From Yoonia maricola (GTDB lineage Bacteria; Pseudomonadota; Alphaproteobacteria; Rhodobacterales; Rhodobacteraceae): DNA of 64,000 nt. The DNA is taken from assembly GCF_002797915.1 (NCBI RefSeq), contig NZ_PGTY01000001.1, positions 1-64,000 of the forward strand. Reading direction: 5' to 3'. The notes below the pieces were generated by a model. The model saw only the letters and a list, made by a program, of their open reading frames with translations, made no database searches and was not told the DNA's origin. The first letter of the stretch is position 1. Each line of letters opens with the position of its first letter. Below, piece by piece: positions 17,373 through 25,693 of the stretch. A program made the translations under genes and the position numbers.

Positions 17373-18223
17373 GACGTGACCAATGCAAGCGCACGGTCAG
17401 CGCGCGCAATCTCTTCTGCCAGGATAGACCATGCGGGCACGTCTGTATCCCACTCGATCAACAAGGGTTTGGGGCCGGACCGGGCGAGGGTGTAATCCAG
17501 CAGCGCCCAAACCGGATCAACCACAGCCTTACCATGGCTGTCGATCAGCAGGGGTGCGCCGGTTTCGTCCGCGTCCTCATCATGGCCACCTAGGTGGACT
17601 TCACCAACAGCCTCCAGCGGGAAATCGTCGATATAGGCTTGGGGGGAGGTTTTCAGGTTTGTGGCGCTGACAAAGACGTTGTTCACGTCAAGCAGCAAGC
17701 CACAGCCGGTCTGCTGTGTCAGTTCGCGCAGGAAATCAGTCTCTGACATCGTGCTCTCAGCGAAGGCCAGATAGCTTGAAGGGTTTTCCAGCAGCATTTG
17801 CCGCCCAACCGTATCTTGCACTTGATTGATATGCGCTGCGACACGGGCAAGCGTCTGGGGGGTATAGGGCAGCGGAAGCAGGTCATTGAAGAAGTGACTG
17901 TCATGCGTTGACCAGGCCAGATGCTCAGAAAAGCTGGCGGGGTTGAGCCATGAAACAAGGTGCTTGAGGCGGTCCAGATGGTCAGCATCAAGGTCGCCCT
18001 CACCCCCGATCGAGAGACCAACGCCATGCACAGAGATGGGAAAGCGCTCTGAAAGGTGGCGCAGTTGTGCAATGGGACGGCCACCGTCGCCCATGTAGTT
18101 TTCAGCATGGATTTCCAGCCAGCCCAAGGGACCGGGGTTTTCCATGATGTCACTGTAGTGCTGGGCTTTGTATCCAACGCCGGGACGCGCAGGCAGGGAG
18201 GAGTTTTGTGTCGCGTCAAGCAT
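17369..18223 (-). CDS. bufB: DUF692 multinuclear iron oxygenase (MNIO), BufB
   Basis: 284 residues, a TIM-barrel DUF692/MNIO enzyme related to MbnB and TglH. Candidate iron ligands and active-site residues lie in the expected order: E37/H39 (LEIHAEN), H66 (SVHGVGLSIGG), E100-H101 (SEHLAW), E146-N147 (LENPSSY), D179-N181 (LLLDVNNVFV), H210 and H214 (VHLGGHDED), H230 (DSHG) and E257/D259 (IEWDTDVP). In bufferin systems this enzyme oxidatively converts cysteines of the DUF2282 precursor. It lies 63 bp after the precursor gene, with a perfect palindrome in between, and overlaps bufC by 4 bp. Confidence 0.94.
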   Translation of the reverse strand: MLDATQNSSLPARPGVGYKAQHYSDIMENPGPLGWLEIHAENYMGDGGRPIAQLRHLSERFPISVHGVGLSIGGEGDLDADHLDRLKHLVSWLNPASFSEHLAWSTHDSHFFNDLLPLPYTPQTLARVAAHINQVQDTVGRQMLLENPSSYLAFAESTMSETDFLRELTQQTGCGLLLDVNNVFVSATNLKTSPQAYIDDFPLEAVGEVHLGGHDEDADETGAPLLIDSHGKAVVDPVWALLDYTLARSGPKPLLIEWDTDVPAWSILAEEIARADRALALVTS

Positions 18224-18249
18224 GTCAGAGGCCTTTGAGGAATTGTGAG

Positions 18250-18275
18250 GTAAGGTGGATCATGATCCACCTTAC
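18250..18275. repeat. perfect 26-bp palindrome between precursor and MNIO genes
   Basis: GTAAGGTGGATCA followed directly by its exact reverse complement (13 + 13 bp) in the 63-bp gap between bufA and bufB. The arms share GTAAGGTGG/CCACCTTAC with the palindrome at 23314, so it is probably a REP-like element. In RNA it would form a strong hairpin that could stabilise the bufA message or lower readthrough into bufBCD; no T-run follows, so it is not a classic terminator. Confidence 0.85.
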
Positions 18276-18286
18276 GACGATCTCGC

Positions 18287-18592
18287 TTACGCTGGCAGGT
18301 CGCGGTCCAGCTCTTCCAATGAACCCATGCGCTCGGTGCCGTCGGCCATTGCTGGCAATTCCATTGTTTCGCATGTGCCGGCAGGAACCAATGTCCAAGC
18401 GTTGCCTTGGTAGTCAACAGTTGAGGTGCCTGCGCATGTTGTACCGGGGCCAGCAGCACAGTCGTTTGCGCCAGCAAGTGATACGCCAAAGCACTTCACA
18501 TCGCCGGATTGTGCGGCAGCAGTTGTGGACAGGCCTGCAACCGCAGAGGCAACAGCGGATGCAAGGACGAGCGTTTTTGTAGCATTGGACAT
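18287..18592 (-). CDS. bufA: bufferin precursor peptide, DUF2282 family (BufA)
   Basis: 101 residues. An N-terminal signal peptide ([20 protein letters not shown], then TAAAQ) targets it to the periplasm. The mature part has four cysteines, C34, C45, C53 and C74, in the contexts [23 protein letters not shown] and [10 protein letters not shown]. These and the [16 protein letters not shown] block are characteristic of DUF2282 bufferin precursors, whose cysteines are modified by the DUF692 enzyme and which bind copper. The last 20 residues are acidic. AAAGGAAA sits 6 nt before ATG 18592. First gene of the operon. Confidence 0.92.
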   Translation of the reverse strand: MSNATKTLVLASAVASAVAGLSTTAAAQSGDVKCFGVSLAGANDCAAGPGTTCAGTSTVDYQGNAWTLVPAGTCETMELPAMADGTERMGSLEELDRDLPA

Positions 18593-18761
18593 CGAAATTT
18601 CCTTTAAGTTAGGTCAGGTTTGATCTGCACCGTTATTCCGGCGATGCCCAAATATTAGCCATGACATAGCTTTACATTCTATTCACAGGGCCGTGCATCG
18701 CAGCCGCGTGAGGTTTTGCAGGGCCGTTTGGGTTGTCGGGGCCGACACGGTAGGGTTTTTG

Positions 18762-18804
18762 CTTTAAAAAACAAAGAACCCGCCAACTTTGACATTGGCG
18801 GGTT
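18762..18804 (-). terminator. rho-independent terminator of thrS
   Basis: Downstream of thrS on the minus strand: a 10-bp stem AACCCGCCAA / TTGGCGGGTT with an 8-nt loop, followed by CTTTGTTTTTT. A textbook intrinsic terminator that also insulates thrS from the bufferin operon promoter region. Confidence 0.9.
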
Positions 18805-18829
18805 TGTTACAAGTTCCTGCGCTGGAATG

Positions 18830-20776
18830 TTACAGAAGGTCTGGCGGAGTGGCCGCATGACCCAGTTCTGAAACAATTTCTGCAAGAGATATTACAGAAG
18901 TCTTGTTTTCACCAAGCCGCCGTGCGGTAACTGTCTTCTCTTCAACCTCGCGTGCGCCAAGTGCCAATATCACGGGCACCTTGCCGACCGAATGCTCGCG
19001 GACTTTGAAGTTGATCTTCTCGTTGCGCAGATCAGCCTCGGCACGGACACCGGCTGCCTTGAGGGCTGCAACAACCTCCATCGCATAATCATCTGCATCC
19101 GACACAATGGTCGCAACGACCACCTGACGTGGGGCGAGCCAGAACGGCAGCTTGCCTGCGTGTTCTTCGATCAGGATACCAATGAAACGCTCGAATGAAC
19201 CCAGCAGCGCACGGTGCAGCATGACCGGGCGGTGTTTGGCCCCATCTTCGCCAATATATGTGGCATCCAGCCGTTCTGGCAGAACAAAGTCCACCTGATG
19301 TGTGCCGCACTGCCAATCACGTCCAATCGCATCGGTCAGGACAAACTCTAGCTTGGGGCCGTAAAAGGCGCCTTCACCGGGGTTCAGTTCCGGCTCGATC
19401 CCTGCAGCACGGGTTGCCGAGAGTAGCGCGTTTTCAGCCCGATCCCACGTCTCATCACTGCCTGCCCGTTTTTCTGGACGATCAGAGAATTTCACTTTGA
19501 AGTTTTCAAACCCGAGGTCTTTGTAGACTTCGCTCAGGAACCGGATGAACACGGCTGTTTCTTCCTCAATCTGGTTCTCACGGCAGAAAATATGTGCGTC
19601 ATCCTGGGTAAAGCCACGCACACGCATGATGCCATGCAATGCGCCTGAGGGTTCGTAGCGGTTACATGACCCAAACTCGGCCATGCGCAATGGCAGATCG
19701 CGATAGGACTTCAGGCCCTGTTTGAAGATTTCCACGTGGCAGGGGCAGTTCATGGGCTTGAGCGCGTTCACAGCCTTTTCGCGCGCATGTTCCTCGTCCA
19801 CCTCGACGATGAACATATGCTCTTGATACTTTTCCCAGTGCCCTGATGCTTCCCACAACTTACGATCCACGACCTGCGGGGTGTTCACCTCCACATAGCC
19901 GCCTTTGCGCTGCTGGCGGCGCATGTAGTCTTGCAACTCAGTAAAAATGGTCCAGCCGTTCGGATGCCAGAACACCTGACCGGGGGCTTCTTCCTGCATA
20001 TGGAATAGGTCCATCTCGCGGCCCAGCTTGCGGTGGTCGCGTTTGGCGGCTTCTTCCAGCATATGCAGGTGGGCCTTCAAACCTTCCTTGTTGGTAAAGG
20101 CTGTGCCGTAAATCCGCTGCAACATCGCGCGGTCGCTGTCGCCGCGCCAATAGGCGCCCGCGATGGACATCAGTTTGAAACCATCGGCAGGAACCTGACC
20201 GGTATGCTGCAAATGCGGACCACGGCAGAGGTCCTGCCAGTCGCCGTGCCAATACATGCGCAGCGGTTCATCGCCGGGGATGCTCTCGATCAGTTCGACC
20301 TTATAAGGCTCGCCCCGATCCTTGTAATACTGGATCGCAACGTCACGTTCCCAAATCTCGGTGCGGACCTCATCGCGCTTGTTGATGATCTCCTTCATCT
20401 TTTTCTCGATGAGGCCGAGGTCTTCAGGGGTAAACGGCTCCTTGCGGTCAAAGTCATAGTACCAGCCGTCTTTGATAACTGGGCCGATGGTAACTTGGGT
20501 GTCGGGCCAAATCTCTTGCACCGCACGCGCCATGATGTGCGCCAGATCGTGACGGACCAGTTCCAACGCAGGTTCTTGGTCTTTCATGGTGTTGATGGCG
20601 ATGCTGCTATCGGCTTCAATGGGCCACTGCAAATCCCAGTGCTCACCGTTGACCGTCGCGCTGATTGCCTTCTTGCGCAGAGACGATGAAATATCTGTGG
20701 CCACATCAGCGGCCGTGACGCCTGCTTGGTATGAACGGCTGTTACCATCGGGGAATGTCAGGGAAATCTGTGCCAT
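18830..20776 (-). CDS. thrS: threonine-tRNA ligase
   Basis: 648 residues, full length. Domains in order: TGS (1-60), editing domain (about 65-225) with HDLAH (H76/H80) and CRGPH (C184/H188), class II catalytic core with motif 1 and MNCPCH (zinc Cys344, residues 342-347), [16 protein letters not shown] (motif 2 region) and the C-terminal anticodon-binding domain from about residue 545. It charges tRNA-Thr and hydrolyses mischarged Ser-tRNA. Single gene with its own terminator. The 209-bp upstream gap is shared with a divergent small gene. Confidence 0.98.
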   Translation of the reverse strand: MAQISLTFPDGNSRSYQAGVTAADVATDISSSLRKKAISATVNGEHWDLQWPIEADSSIAINTMKDQEPALELVRHDLAHIMARAVQEIWPDTQVTIGPVIKDGWYYDFDRKEPFTPEDLGLIEKKMKEIINKRDEVRTEIWERDVAIQYYKDRGEPYKVELIESIPGDEPLRMYWHGDWQDLCRGPHLQHTGQVPADGFKLMSIAGAYWRGDSDRAMLQRIYGTAFTNKEGLKAHLHMLEEAAKRDHRKLGREMDLFHMQEEAPGQVFWHPNGWTIFTELQDYMRRQQRKGGYVEVNTPQVVDRKLWEASGHWEKYQEHMFIVEVDEEHAREKAVNALKPMNCPCHVEIFKQGLKSYRDLPLRMAEFGSCNRYEPSGALHGIMRVRGFTQDDAHIFCRENQIEEETAVFIRFLSEVYKDLGFENFKVKFSDRPEKRAGSDETWDRAENALLSATRAAGIEPELNPGEGAFYGPKLEFVLTDAIGRDWQCGTHQVDFVLPERLDATYIGEDGAKHRPVMLHRALLGSFERFIGILIEEHAGKLPFWLAPRQVVVATIVSDADDYAMEVVAALKAAGVRAEADLRNEKINFKVREHSVGKVPVILALGAREVEEKTVTARRLGENKTSVISLAEIVSELGHAATPPDLL

Positions 20777-20985
20777 CTGCGTGCAAGCTCCTCGTCTGTT
20801 TGGCGCCTACAAAACGCCCGGTTGCGGGTTATGTGTGGGGGGCTAAATGAACCTCTGGGTAAAAATGGTCAAGCGGGGATCACGCTGACCGCGGCGGTAT
20901 ACCCAAATATACGTTGACTGCGACACCTGACCAGTTAAAAACGACACAAGTTTCCGATACGAAATCTAAATATAGGGGTCCTCTC

Positions 20986-21231
20986 ATGCCACGCTACAAC
21001 CGCCAATTCGATCTGAGCATTTCCGATGTTGACCTGATCGAGGAAGCACTTCGTGCGCGTGGTCGTGAATTGTCGGGAATGCGACTGGCCTTGAAGGACG
21101 ACAACCCCGCACATCTGGAATCGATCCGCGTGGTTGAGCAGGATCAGCGCCAGAATGAAGAGCTGCTGGGGCGCTTGCATGATCAAAAGATATTCTACCG
21201 CCCGAAACAGGCGGTCTACGTTGGCGGATAA
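20986..21231 (+). CDS. conserved small hypothetical protein
   Basis: 81 residues from ATG 20986. A longer in-frame start at 20914 would add 24 residues that look non-coding, while MPRYNRQFDLSISDVDLIEE is a natural beginning. It is hydrophilic and mostly helical (EEALRARGRELSGMRLAL), ending LHDQKIFYRPKQAVYVGG. No domain is known to me. It is divergent from thrS and followed by a strong terminator, which supports it being a real single-gene unit. Confidence 0.7.
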   Translation: MPRYNRQFDLSISDVDLIEEALRARGRELSGMRLALKDDNPAHLESIRVVEQDQRQNEELLGRLHDQKIFYRPKQAVYVGG

Positions 21232-21258
21232 ACCCGACAACCTGATGATCTAAAATAT

Positions 21259-21290
21259 GCACACAGCGACTGACCGCTGTGTGCTTTTTT
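21259..21290 (+). terminator. rho-independent terminator
   Basis: A 10-bp perfect stem GCACACAGCG / CGCTGTGTGC with a 6-nt loop (ACTGAC) followed by TTTTTT, 27 bp after the stop of the 81-residue protein. It ends transcription just before the convergent MAPEG gene. Confidence 0.92.
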
Positions 21291-21291
21291 G

Positions 21292-21723
21292 TCAGAACCG
21301 GGCAGCAAAGACCGCATAGGCCATGATCAGGCAACACACCCAACCTGCGGTAAAGATGAGCGAGCGTAGCGGGAACGCCGCCTTACCGGTGATGTACCCC
21401 ACGGCATGCGCAACCCGCAGCCAGAAGAAGGCGATAGCGGTCCAATAGGTCAGCGCAGTAAACCCATCAACGCGGTCAACGAGGAATACCAGTAACGCGA
21501 AGGGCACCAGCTGTTCCAGAAGGTTCAGATGCGCACGGTAGGCGCGCTGCACCCATGGGCGGTGCAAGCGTGGATTGGGGATTCGGGTGAATCCATCTGG
21601 CGCATCGGCGGGCAGGGACCCTTCGGGTGCTGTGTTCACGCCCACGATATAGGGGATCCACAGTGAGGCCGCGAGGATGGCGAGGCACGTCAGAATGCCG
21701 AGTTCTGTTGGAAAGCTTTCCAT
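21292..21723 (-). CDS. MAPEG family membrane protein
   Basis: 143 residues with four transmembrane helices (about 8-28, 70-88, 93-113, 121-140). The loop after helix 1 is long and polar, and helix 2 is preceded by RAYRAHLNLLEQLVPFALLV, the conserved Arg/Asn/Glu pattern of MAPEG proteins. The family includes membrane glutathione transferases; bacterial members are largely uncharacterised. It follows the ArsR-SRPBCC gene by 11 bp on the same strand, so the regulator may control it. Confidence 0.85.
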   Translation of the reverse strand: MESFPTELGILTCLAILAASLWIPYIVGVNTAPEGSLPADAPDGFTRIPNPRLHRPWVQRAYRAHLNLLEQLVPFALLVFLVDRVDGFTALTYWTAIAFFWLRVAHAVGYITGKAAFPLRSLIFTAGWVCCLIMAYAVFAARF

Positions 21724-21734
21724 CGGTTTTCTCC

Positions 21735-22478
21735 TTATATCGCTGCTTTGAGGGCGGTGCCGGTTTCCAGATAGCTTTTCAGCGATGACGCCAGACGCGC
21801 CCAGCCTTCGGCGAAACCTTCCTGACCCGAGGCCATGTCGTAATGCTCAATCGTCAGCTTGCAGTTCTCGCCTTGCGGTTCGATCAGATAGACCATGTGG
21901 CTGGCGGGGGCGTCGGGGCCCATGAACAGCGGTTCAAAAGTCATTGCGATGCGCGACTTCGGGTCCAGCTCTGTCGTGGTTTGTTTCAACATCGCGTCAC
22001 CGTTTGGCAAGATAAACGCTGTGTCTTGACCAACCGCCGCATTCCCTTCAACCACATTGCAGGCAAAGTGGTAGGCGGCCATCTGATCGGCCTCGGTCAG
22101 GGCCGCCCACAGCGCATCCTGACTGCAGCGGATAAATGTTTGCATCATGAAATCGGGTTTTCCCATAGCGGTGTCTCTTTCTAGCTTCACTTTCAATTCA
22201 GTCACCGCGCGCGCTTGGCGTTGCAAAAAGGGGGCGGCCCATCTGTCCATCACGTCCTGCAAGGGCAGGGCATTCAGGTAGTGGTATTTGAACCGGCCAA
22301 CCTTGCGGGTGACGATGAGATTGGCCTCTTCGAGGACCTTGAGATGCTTCATCACACCAAAACGGGACATCTCCAGCACCTCTTCAAGGTCGCTCAGGGA
22401 TTGGCCATCGCGCTGGCGCAAACTGTCAAGCAGGTCGCGCCGGGCGGGGTCGTTGAGGGCTTTGAAAATCGCATCCAT
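21735..22478 (-). CDS. ArsR-type regulator fused to an SRPBCC (AHSA1) domain
   Basis: 247 residues in two domains. Residues 1-95 are an ArsR winged helix: MDAIFKALNDPARRDLLDSL, recognition helix SRFGVMKHLKVLEEANLI. Residues about 105-240 are an SRPBCC/AHSA1 hydrophobic-cavity fold (FMMQTFIRCSQDALWAALTE, ending WARLASSLKSYLE). Such fusions are proposed to sense a lipophilic ligand and repress neighbouring genes. The ArsR part lacks clear metal-binding cysteines, so it is probably not a metal sensor. MAPEG lies 11 bp downstream. Confidence 0.87.
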   Translation of the reverse strand: MDAIFKALNDPARRDLLDSLRQRDGQSLSDLEEVLEMSRFGVMKHLKVLEEANLIVTRKVGRFKYHYLNALPLQDVMDRWAAPFLQRQARAVTELKVKLERDTAMGKPDFMMQTFIRCSQDALWAALTEADQMAAYHFACNVVEGNAAVGQDTAFILPNGDAMLKQTTTELDPKSRIAMTFEPLFMGPDAPASHMVYLIEPQGENCKLTIEHYDMASGQEGFAEGWARLASSLKSYLETGTALKAAI

Positions 22479-22569
22479 GGGAAACCTTATAGGTTACTAA
22501 ATAGTCACGTGACAATAGGGTAACTTAAAAATACTTGCAGCGGGTCACTGGGTGTGATGCTGTAAGTGT

Positions 22570-23325
22570 ATGGAAAACAATAGTGAAACCCCGTCTTTTG
22601 TCACGCCTCAGGGGCGTCGAATTGCCTATCATTTGACCGACGGAACCGGTCCAGCGGTCGTATTCCTGGGCGGTTTCAAGTCCGACATGGGCGGCACAAA
22701 GGCCATCCATCTGGAAAAATGGGCGCGCGATTCGGGGCGTGCCTTCTTGCGGTTCGACTATTCCGGCCATGGCGAAAGCAGTAAGGCTTTCACGGACGGT
22801 TGCATTGGCGATTGGTTTGAGGATGCCTGTGCTGCGATTGGACTGCTCGCAGGCAAAGTCATCGTGGTCGGCTCCAGCATGGGCGGGTGGATATCGCTTC
22901 TGGTGGCGCGTGCCATGCCGGAACGCGTGGCGGGCATAGTCACAATCGCCGCGGCCCCCGATTTCACCGAAGACAGCGTGTGGGCCGGTTTCTCTGACGC
23001 ACAGAAAGAGGAACTGATGGCGGGGCAGGTGGCCTTGCCGTCAGAATACGGCGAACCCTACATCATCACCCGCCGCCTTATCGAAGAAGGGCGCGACCGA
23101 TTGGTTCTACGTGACCCGCTGTTATTGCCGTTTCCGGTCAGAACTTTGCAAGGTACGGCTGATGTCGATGTAAAAATGTCGGTAGCGCTACGCTTGCTAG
23201 AGCATGCCGACAGCCCGGATATGCGCCTGACCCTGGTGGATGGGGCTGACCATCGCTTCTCGGATGATGACTGTCTGGATCTGATCGTGACATCGGTCGA
23301 GGATGTTCTGGGGAAGGTGGGTTGA
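22570..23325 (+). CDS. alpha/beta-hydrolase
   Basis: 251 residues. The nucleophile elbow is GSSMGG (Ser about residue 99), the oxyanion region is VVFLGGFKSDMGGTKA, and DYSGHGES follows strand 4. Asp of VDG(A)DH and His in GADHRFSD complete a plausible Ser-Asp-His triad. It resembles ABHD10-like esterases and thioesterases. The substrate is unknown. The stop TGA (23323-23325) lies inside a 22-bp palindrome. A GPH/MFS transporter follows 90 bp later on the same strand. Confidence 0.88.
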   Translation: MENNSETPSFVTPQGRRIAYHLTDGTGPAVVFLGGFKSDMGGTKAIHLEKWARDSGRAFLRFDYSGHGESSKAFTDGCIGDWFEDACAAIGLLAGKVIVVGSSMGGWISLLVARAMPERVAGIVTIAAAPDFTEDSVWAGFSDAQKEELMAGQVALPSEYGEPYIITRRLIEEGRDRLVLRDPLLLPFPVRTLQGTADVDVKMSVALRLLEHADSPDMRLTLVDGADHRFSDDDCLDLIVTSVEDVLGKVG

Positions 23326-23335
23326 AACCCACCTT
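23314..23335. repeat. 22-bp palindrome at the 3' end of a hydrolase gene (REP-like)
   Basis: AAGGTGGGTT-GA-AACCCACCTT: 10-bp perfect arms with a 2-bp centre. It contains the stop codon of the upstream hydrolase and shares the AAGGTGG/CCACCTT core with the palindrome at 18250. Probably a REP-type element; as RNA it would protect or end the message. Confidence 0.8.
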
Positions 23336-23414
23336 ACGGTCTGACGCCACGTTTCCCTTTAGGATCAGCCACACGCCTGCTTAGGGTGCCCGAAGTCCTT
23401 GGGAGGGGATGTTG

Positions 23415-24752
23415 ATGGCACTATCATTGGGACAAAAGGCGGGCTGGGGGCTGGCGGACATGGGTATTGTTGTCTTTGTCATTGTCAAACAACTGCTGAT
23501 CCTGACGTATATGACGGCGTTTCTGGGCGTGCCTGTGGGCATTGCCGGGTTTGTGACAACAGCGGTATTGATCTTTGACATGATCACCGACCCGCTGATC
23601 GGCTACTTCAGTGACCGGACGCAAGGCCGCTATGGCCGACGTGCCCCGTGGATGTTCATCGGCGTCTTGATTATGGCGGCGGGCATGGTTGGGCTGTTCT
23701 CTGCCCCGGCTGGTATGGAGATGAATGCCAATCTGGTCTGGGTCGTGGCGTTTTTTGTGCTGGCAACGATTGGTTTCACCATGGTGGCAATCCCATATGG
23801 CGCGCAATCAGGCGAGATCACGCAAGACCCCAAGGAACGGTCCGCCATGACGGGGTTTCGTATGGGTTTTGCCAGTGTCGGTATCTTGATCGGGGGCGCT
23901 TTGATTCCCGGGCTGGCAAAGTCGATCGGCTACTCCATGGCGGCATTGGCTGTCACACCGTTGATGGTGGGGGCGGTCTGGCTGTCACTTTGGGCAACAC
24001 GCAACGCTCCACGGATTGAACAACCCGCCACCGTCAGCCTATCGGGCATGTTCGGGCTGGTTTTTGCGAACAAGGCCTTTGTGGTCTTGGTTTTGCTTTA
24101 TGGGGTCATGACATTGGCCATTGCGATGATCACGGCAGGTTTGCCCTTTGCAGCGCTTTATTTGATCGTTGATAGCGGGGATACCGCCCTGTCCGGCGCC
24201 GCAGCGGCGCTGACTACGCTGAGTTTGATGTTTGCCGCTTTCGTTGTCGGATCAATCCTAAGCCAAGCGGTGTGGGTGTTGCTGTCAAACCGTTTGGGCA
24301 AAGTGGGTGCGCTGGTCCTTGGCCTGTGCCTTTATATTGTTCTGCTCTATGCGCTCTATATGATGCTACCGTCAGTCAACGTGACCGCCATCGCCGGTAT
24401 GTTCGTACTGGCAGGCATGACCAACGGGGCCTATCAGCAAATCCCTTGGGCGATCTATCCTGATCTGATGGATGTCACCCGGTGCGATACAGGGGCCGCG
24501 ATTGAGGGCGCATTCTCGGCGATCTGGCTGTTTGGTCAGAAGCTGGCCAATGCGGTTGCACCGGCGGTGTTGGGGCTGACACTGGCTGCGGCGGGATGGC
24601 AGGAAACAACAGGCGGGGTCGTTGCGCAATCTGACACGGCGCTGGGCGCCTTGCAGCTCTCAATCACGCTCATTCCTGCGGGTATTCTATTAGTCGCTAT
24701 TTTGGGACTGACCCTGATCTATCGCCCTATGGCACGGCGCGCCCTTGCATGA
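23415..24752 (+). CDS. MFS transporter, GPH (melibiose-type) family
   Basis: 445 residues with about 12 transmembrane helices. The motif DMITDPLIGYFSDRTQGRYG followed by RRAPWMFIGV near residues 57-80 is the hallmark of the glycoside-pentoside-hexuronide:cation symporter family, and AIPYGAQSGEITQD follows in the loop after helix 4. The substrate is likely a sugar, glycoside or osmolyte, but cannot be read. Two ATGs lie at 23409 and 23415: GGGAGGGG abuts the first and is 6 nt from the second, so 23415 is chosen. It overlaps the following hydrolase gene by 8 bp. Confidence 0.88.
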   Translation: MALSLGQKAGWGLADMGIVVFVIVKQLLILTYMTAFLGVPVGIAGFVTTAVLIFDMITDPLIGYFSDRTQGRYGRRAPWMFIGVLIMAAGMVGLFSAPAGMEMNANLVWVVAFFVLATIGFTMVAIPYGAQSGEITQDPKERSAMTGFRMGFASVGILIGGALIPGLAKSIGYSMAALAVTPLMVGAVWLSLWATRNAPRIEQPATVSLSGMFGLVFANKAFVVLVLLYGVMTLAIAMITAGLPFAALYLIVDSGDTALSGAAAALTTLSLMFAAFVVGSILSQAVWVLLSNRLGKVGALVLGLCLYIVLLYALYMMLPSVNVTAIAGMFVLAGMTNGAYQQIPWAIYPDLMDVTRCDTGAAIEGAFSAIWLFGQKLANAVAPAVLGLTLAAAGWQETTGGVVAQSDTALGALQLSITLIPAGILLVAILGLTLIYRPMARRALA

Positions 24753-25611
24753 TCTGGCGCACATAGAGGCAGGGCTCGCTGTATCCGAGGCACAGGTGCC
24801 GCACTTGCGCGACGGCTGTCAAAAGCGGATCGTTTGGGCCAATACACCCGCGACCAAAACGCCGCTATGCTTGCTTTATATCCACGGGTTTTCAGCAACG
24901 GGCGAAGAGTTGCGGCCCTTGCCCGATCTGGTGGCAGAAGCCTTTGGCGCGAACATCCATTTCACACGGTTGACCGGCCACGGGCAGGACGGTGACGCGA
25001 TGGGACGGGCCACGCTTGCCGATTGGCGACGTGATGTGGCCGAGGCGATAGTGATCGCAGAGTCGCTGGGCGATGAGGTGATCATCATGGGCTGCTCAAC
25101 AGGCTGTACGCTCGCAACGTTGGCCTTGGCTGAAGGTGCACAGGCAAAGGCGATGATCCATATGTCGCCCAACTTTGGTATGCGGCACTGGGGCTTGCAA
25201 ACCCTGCTTGATTTGCCGGGATCGCGGCATTGGTCATGCTACGTCGCCGGATCAACGCGGTCGTTTGAGCCGATCAGCGACGCTCACGCCGCCTATTGGA
25301 CGATCAAATACCCGACAGCAGCGGTTCATGTGATGGCGGATGCTGTGCGTGCAGCACGCCATGCGGACCTCTCCGTAATCGAGACCCCGGCGGTATTTTG
25401 TTTCAATGATGCAGACCAAGTTGTGCACCCCGGCGAAATACGCAAAGTGGTGGCGCGCTGGGGTGGGCAAACAAAAACGATTGCTATCAAACAGACCGCA
25501 GCGGACGATGATATGGGGCATGTGATGGCTGGTGATATCTTCTCGCCCGGCCAAACCGCGCCACTGGCCCAGCAGATTATCGCTTGGATGCAGGCTCTGC
25601 CTGCGCGCTGA
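24745..25611 (+). CDS. alpha/beta-hydrolase coupled to the MFS transporter
   Basis: About 288 residues. LLYIHGFSATGEELRPLPDL forms the oxyanion segment, the nucleophile elbow is MGCSTGC (G-C-S-T-G), and DADQVV and DDDMGHVMAGD supply the acid and His. It looks like a serine esterase or lipase of the monoglyceride-lipase type. No ATG lies in frame near the start; TTG at 24745 overlaps the transporter stop by 8 bp and is the best candidate, so the N-terminus is uncertain. Co-translation with the transporter suggests uptake and hydrolysis of an ester or glycoside, which is inference. Confidence 0.82.
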   Translation: MHDLAHIEAGLAVSEAQVPHLRDGCQKRIVWANTPATKTPLCLLYIHGFSATGEELRPLPDLVAEAFGANIHFTRLTGHGQDGDAMGRATLADWRRDVAEAIVIAESLGDEVIIMGCSTGCTLATLALAEGAQAKAMIHMSPNFGMRHWGLQTLLDLPGSRHWSCYVAGSTRSFEPISDAHAAYWTIKYPTAAVHVMADAVRAARHADLSVIETPAVFCFNDADQVVHPGEIRKVVARWGGQTKTIAIKQTAADDDMGHVMAGDIFSPGQTAPLAQQIIAWMQALPAR

Positions 25612-25693
25612 AACACTTGCGGCAACGCGCTTTCCACGTCAGACTGGCAAAAAACCCGAAAGAGGTTGCGCAGTTTGTTAGGGCTATACAAAA

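Noticed and set aside
18593..18700. ECF-sigma promoter ahead of bufA (GGAATAAC near 18630)
   Set aside because: Bufferin operons are often stress-controlled, but the match to a defined -35/-10 pair was too weak to list as a feature.
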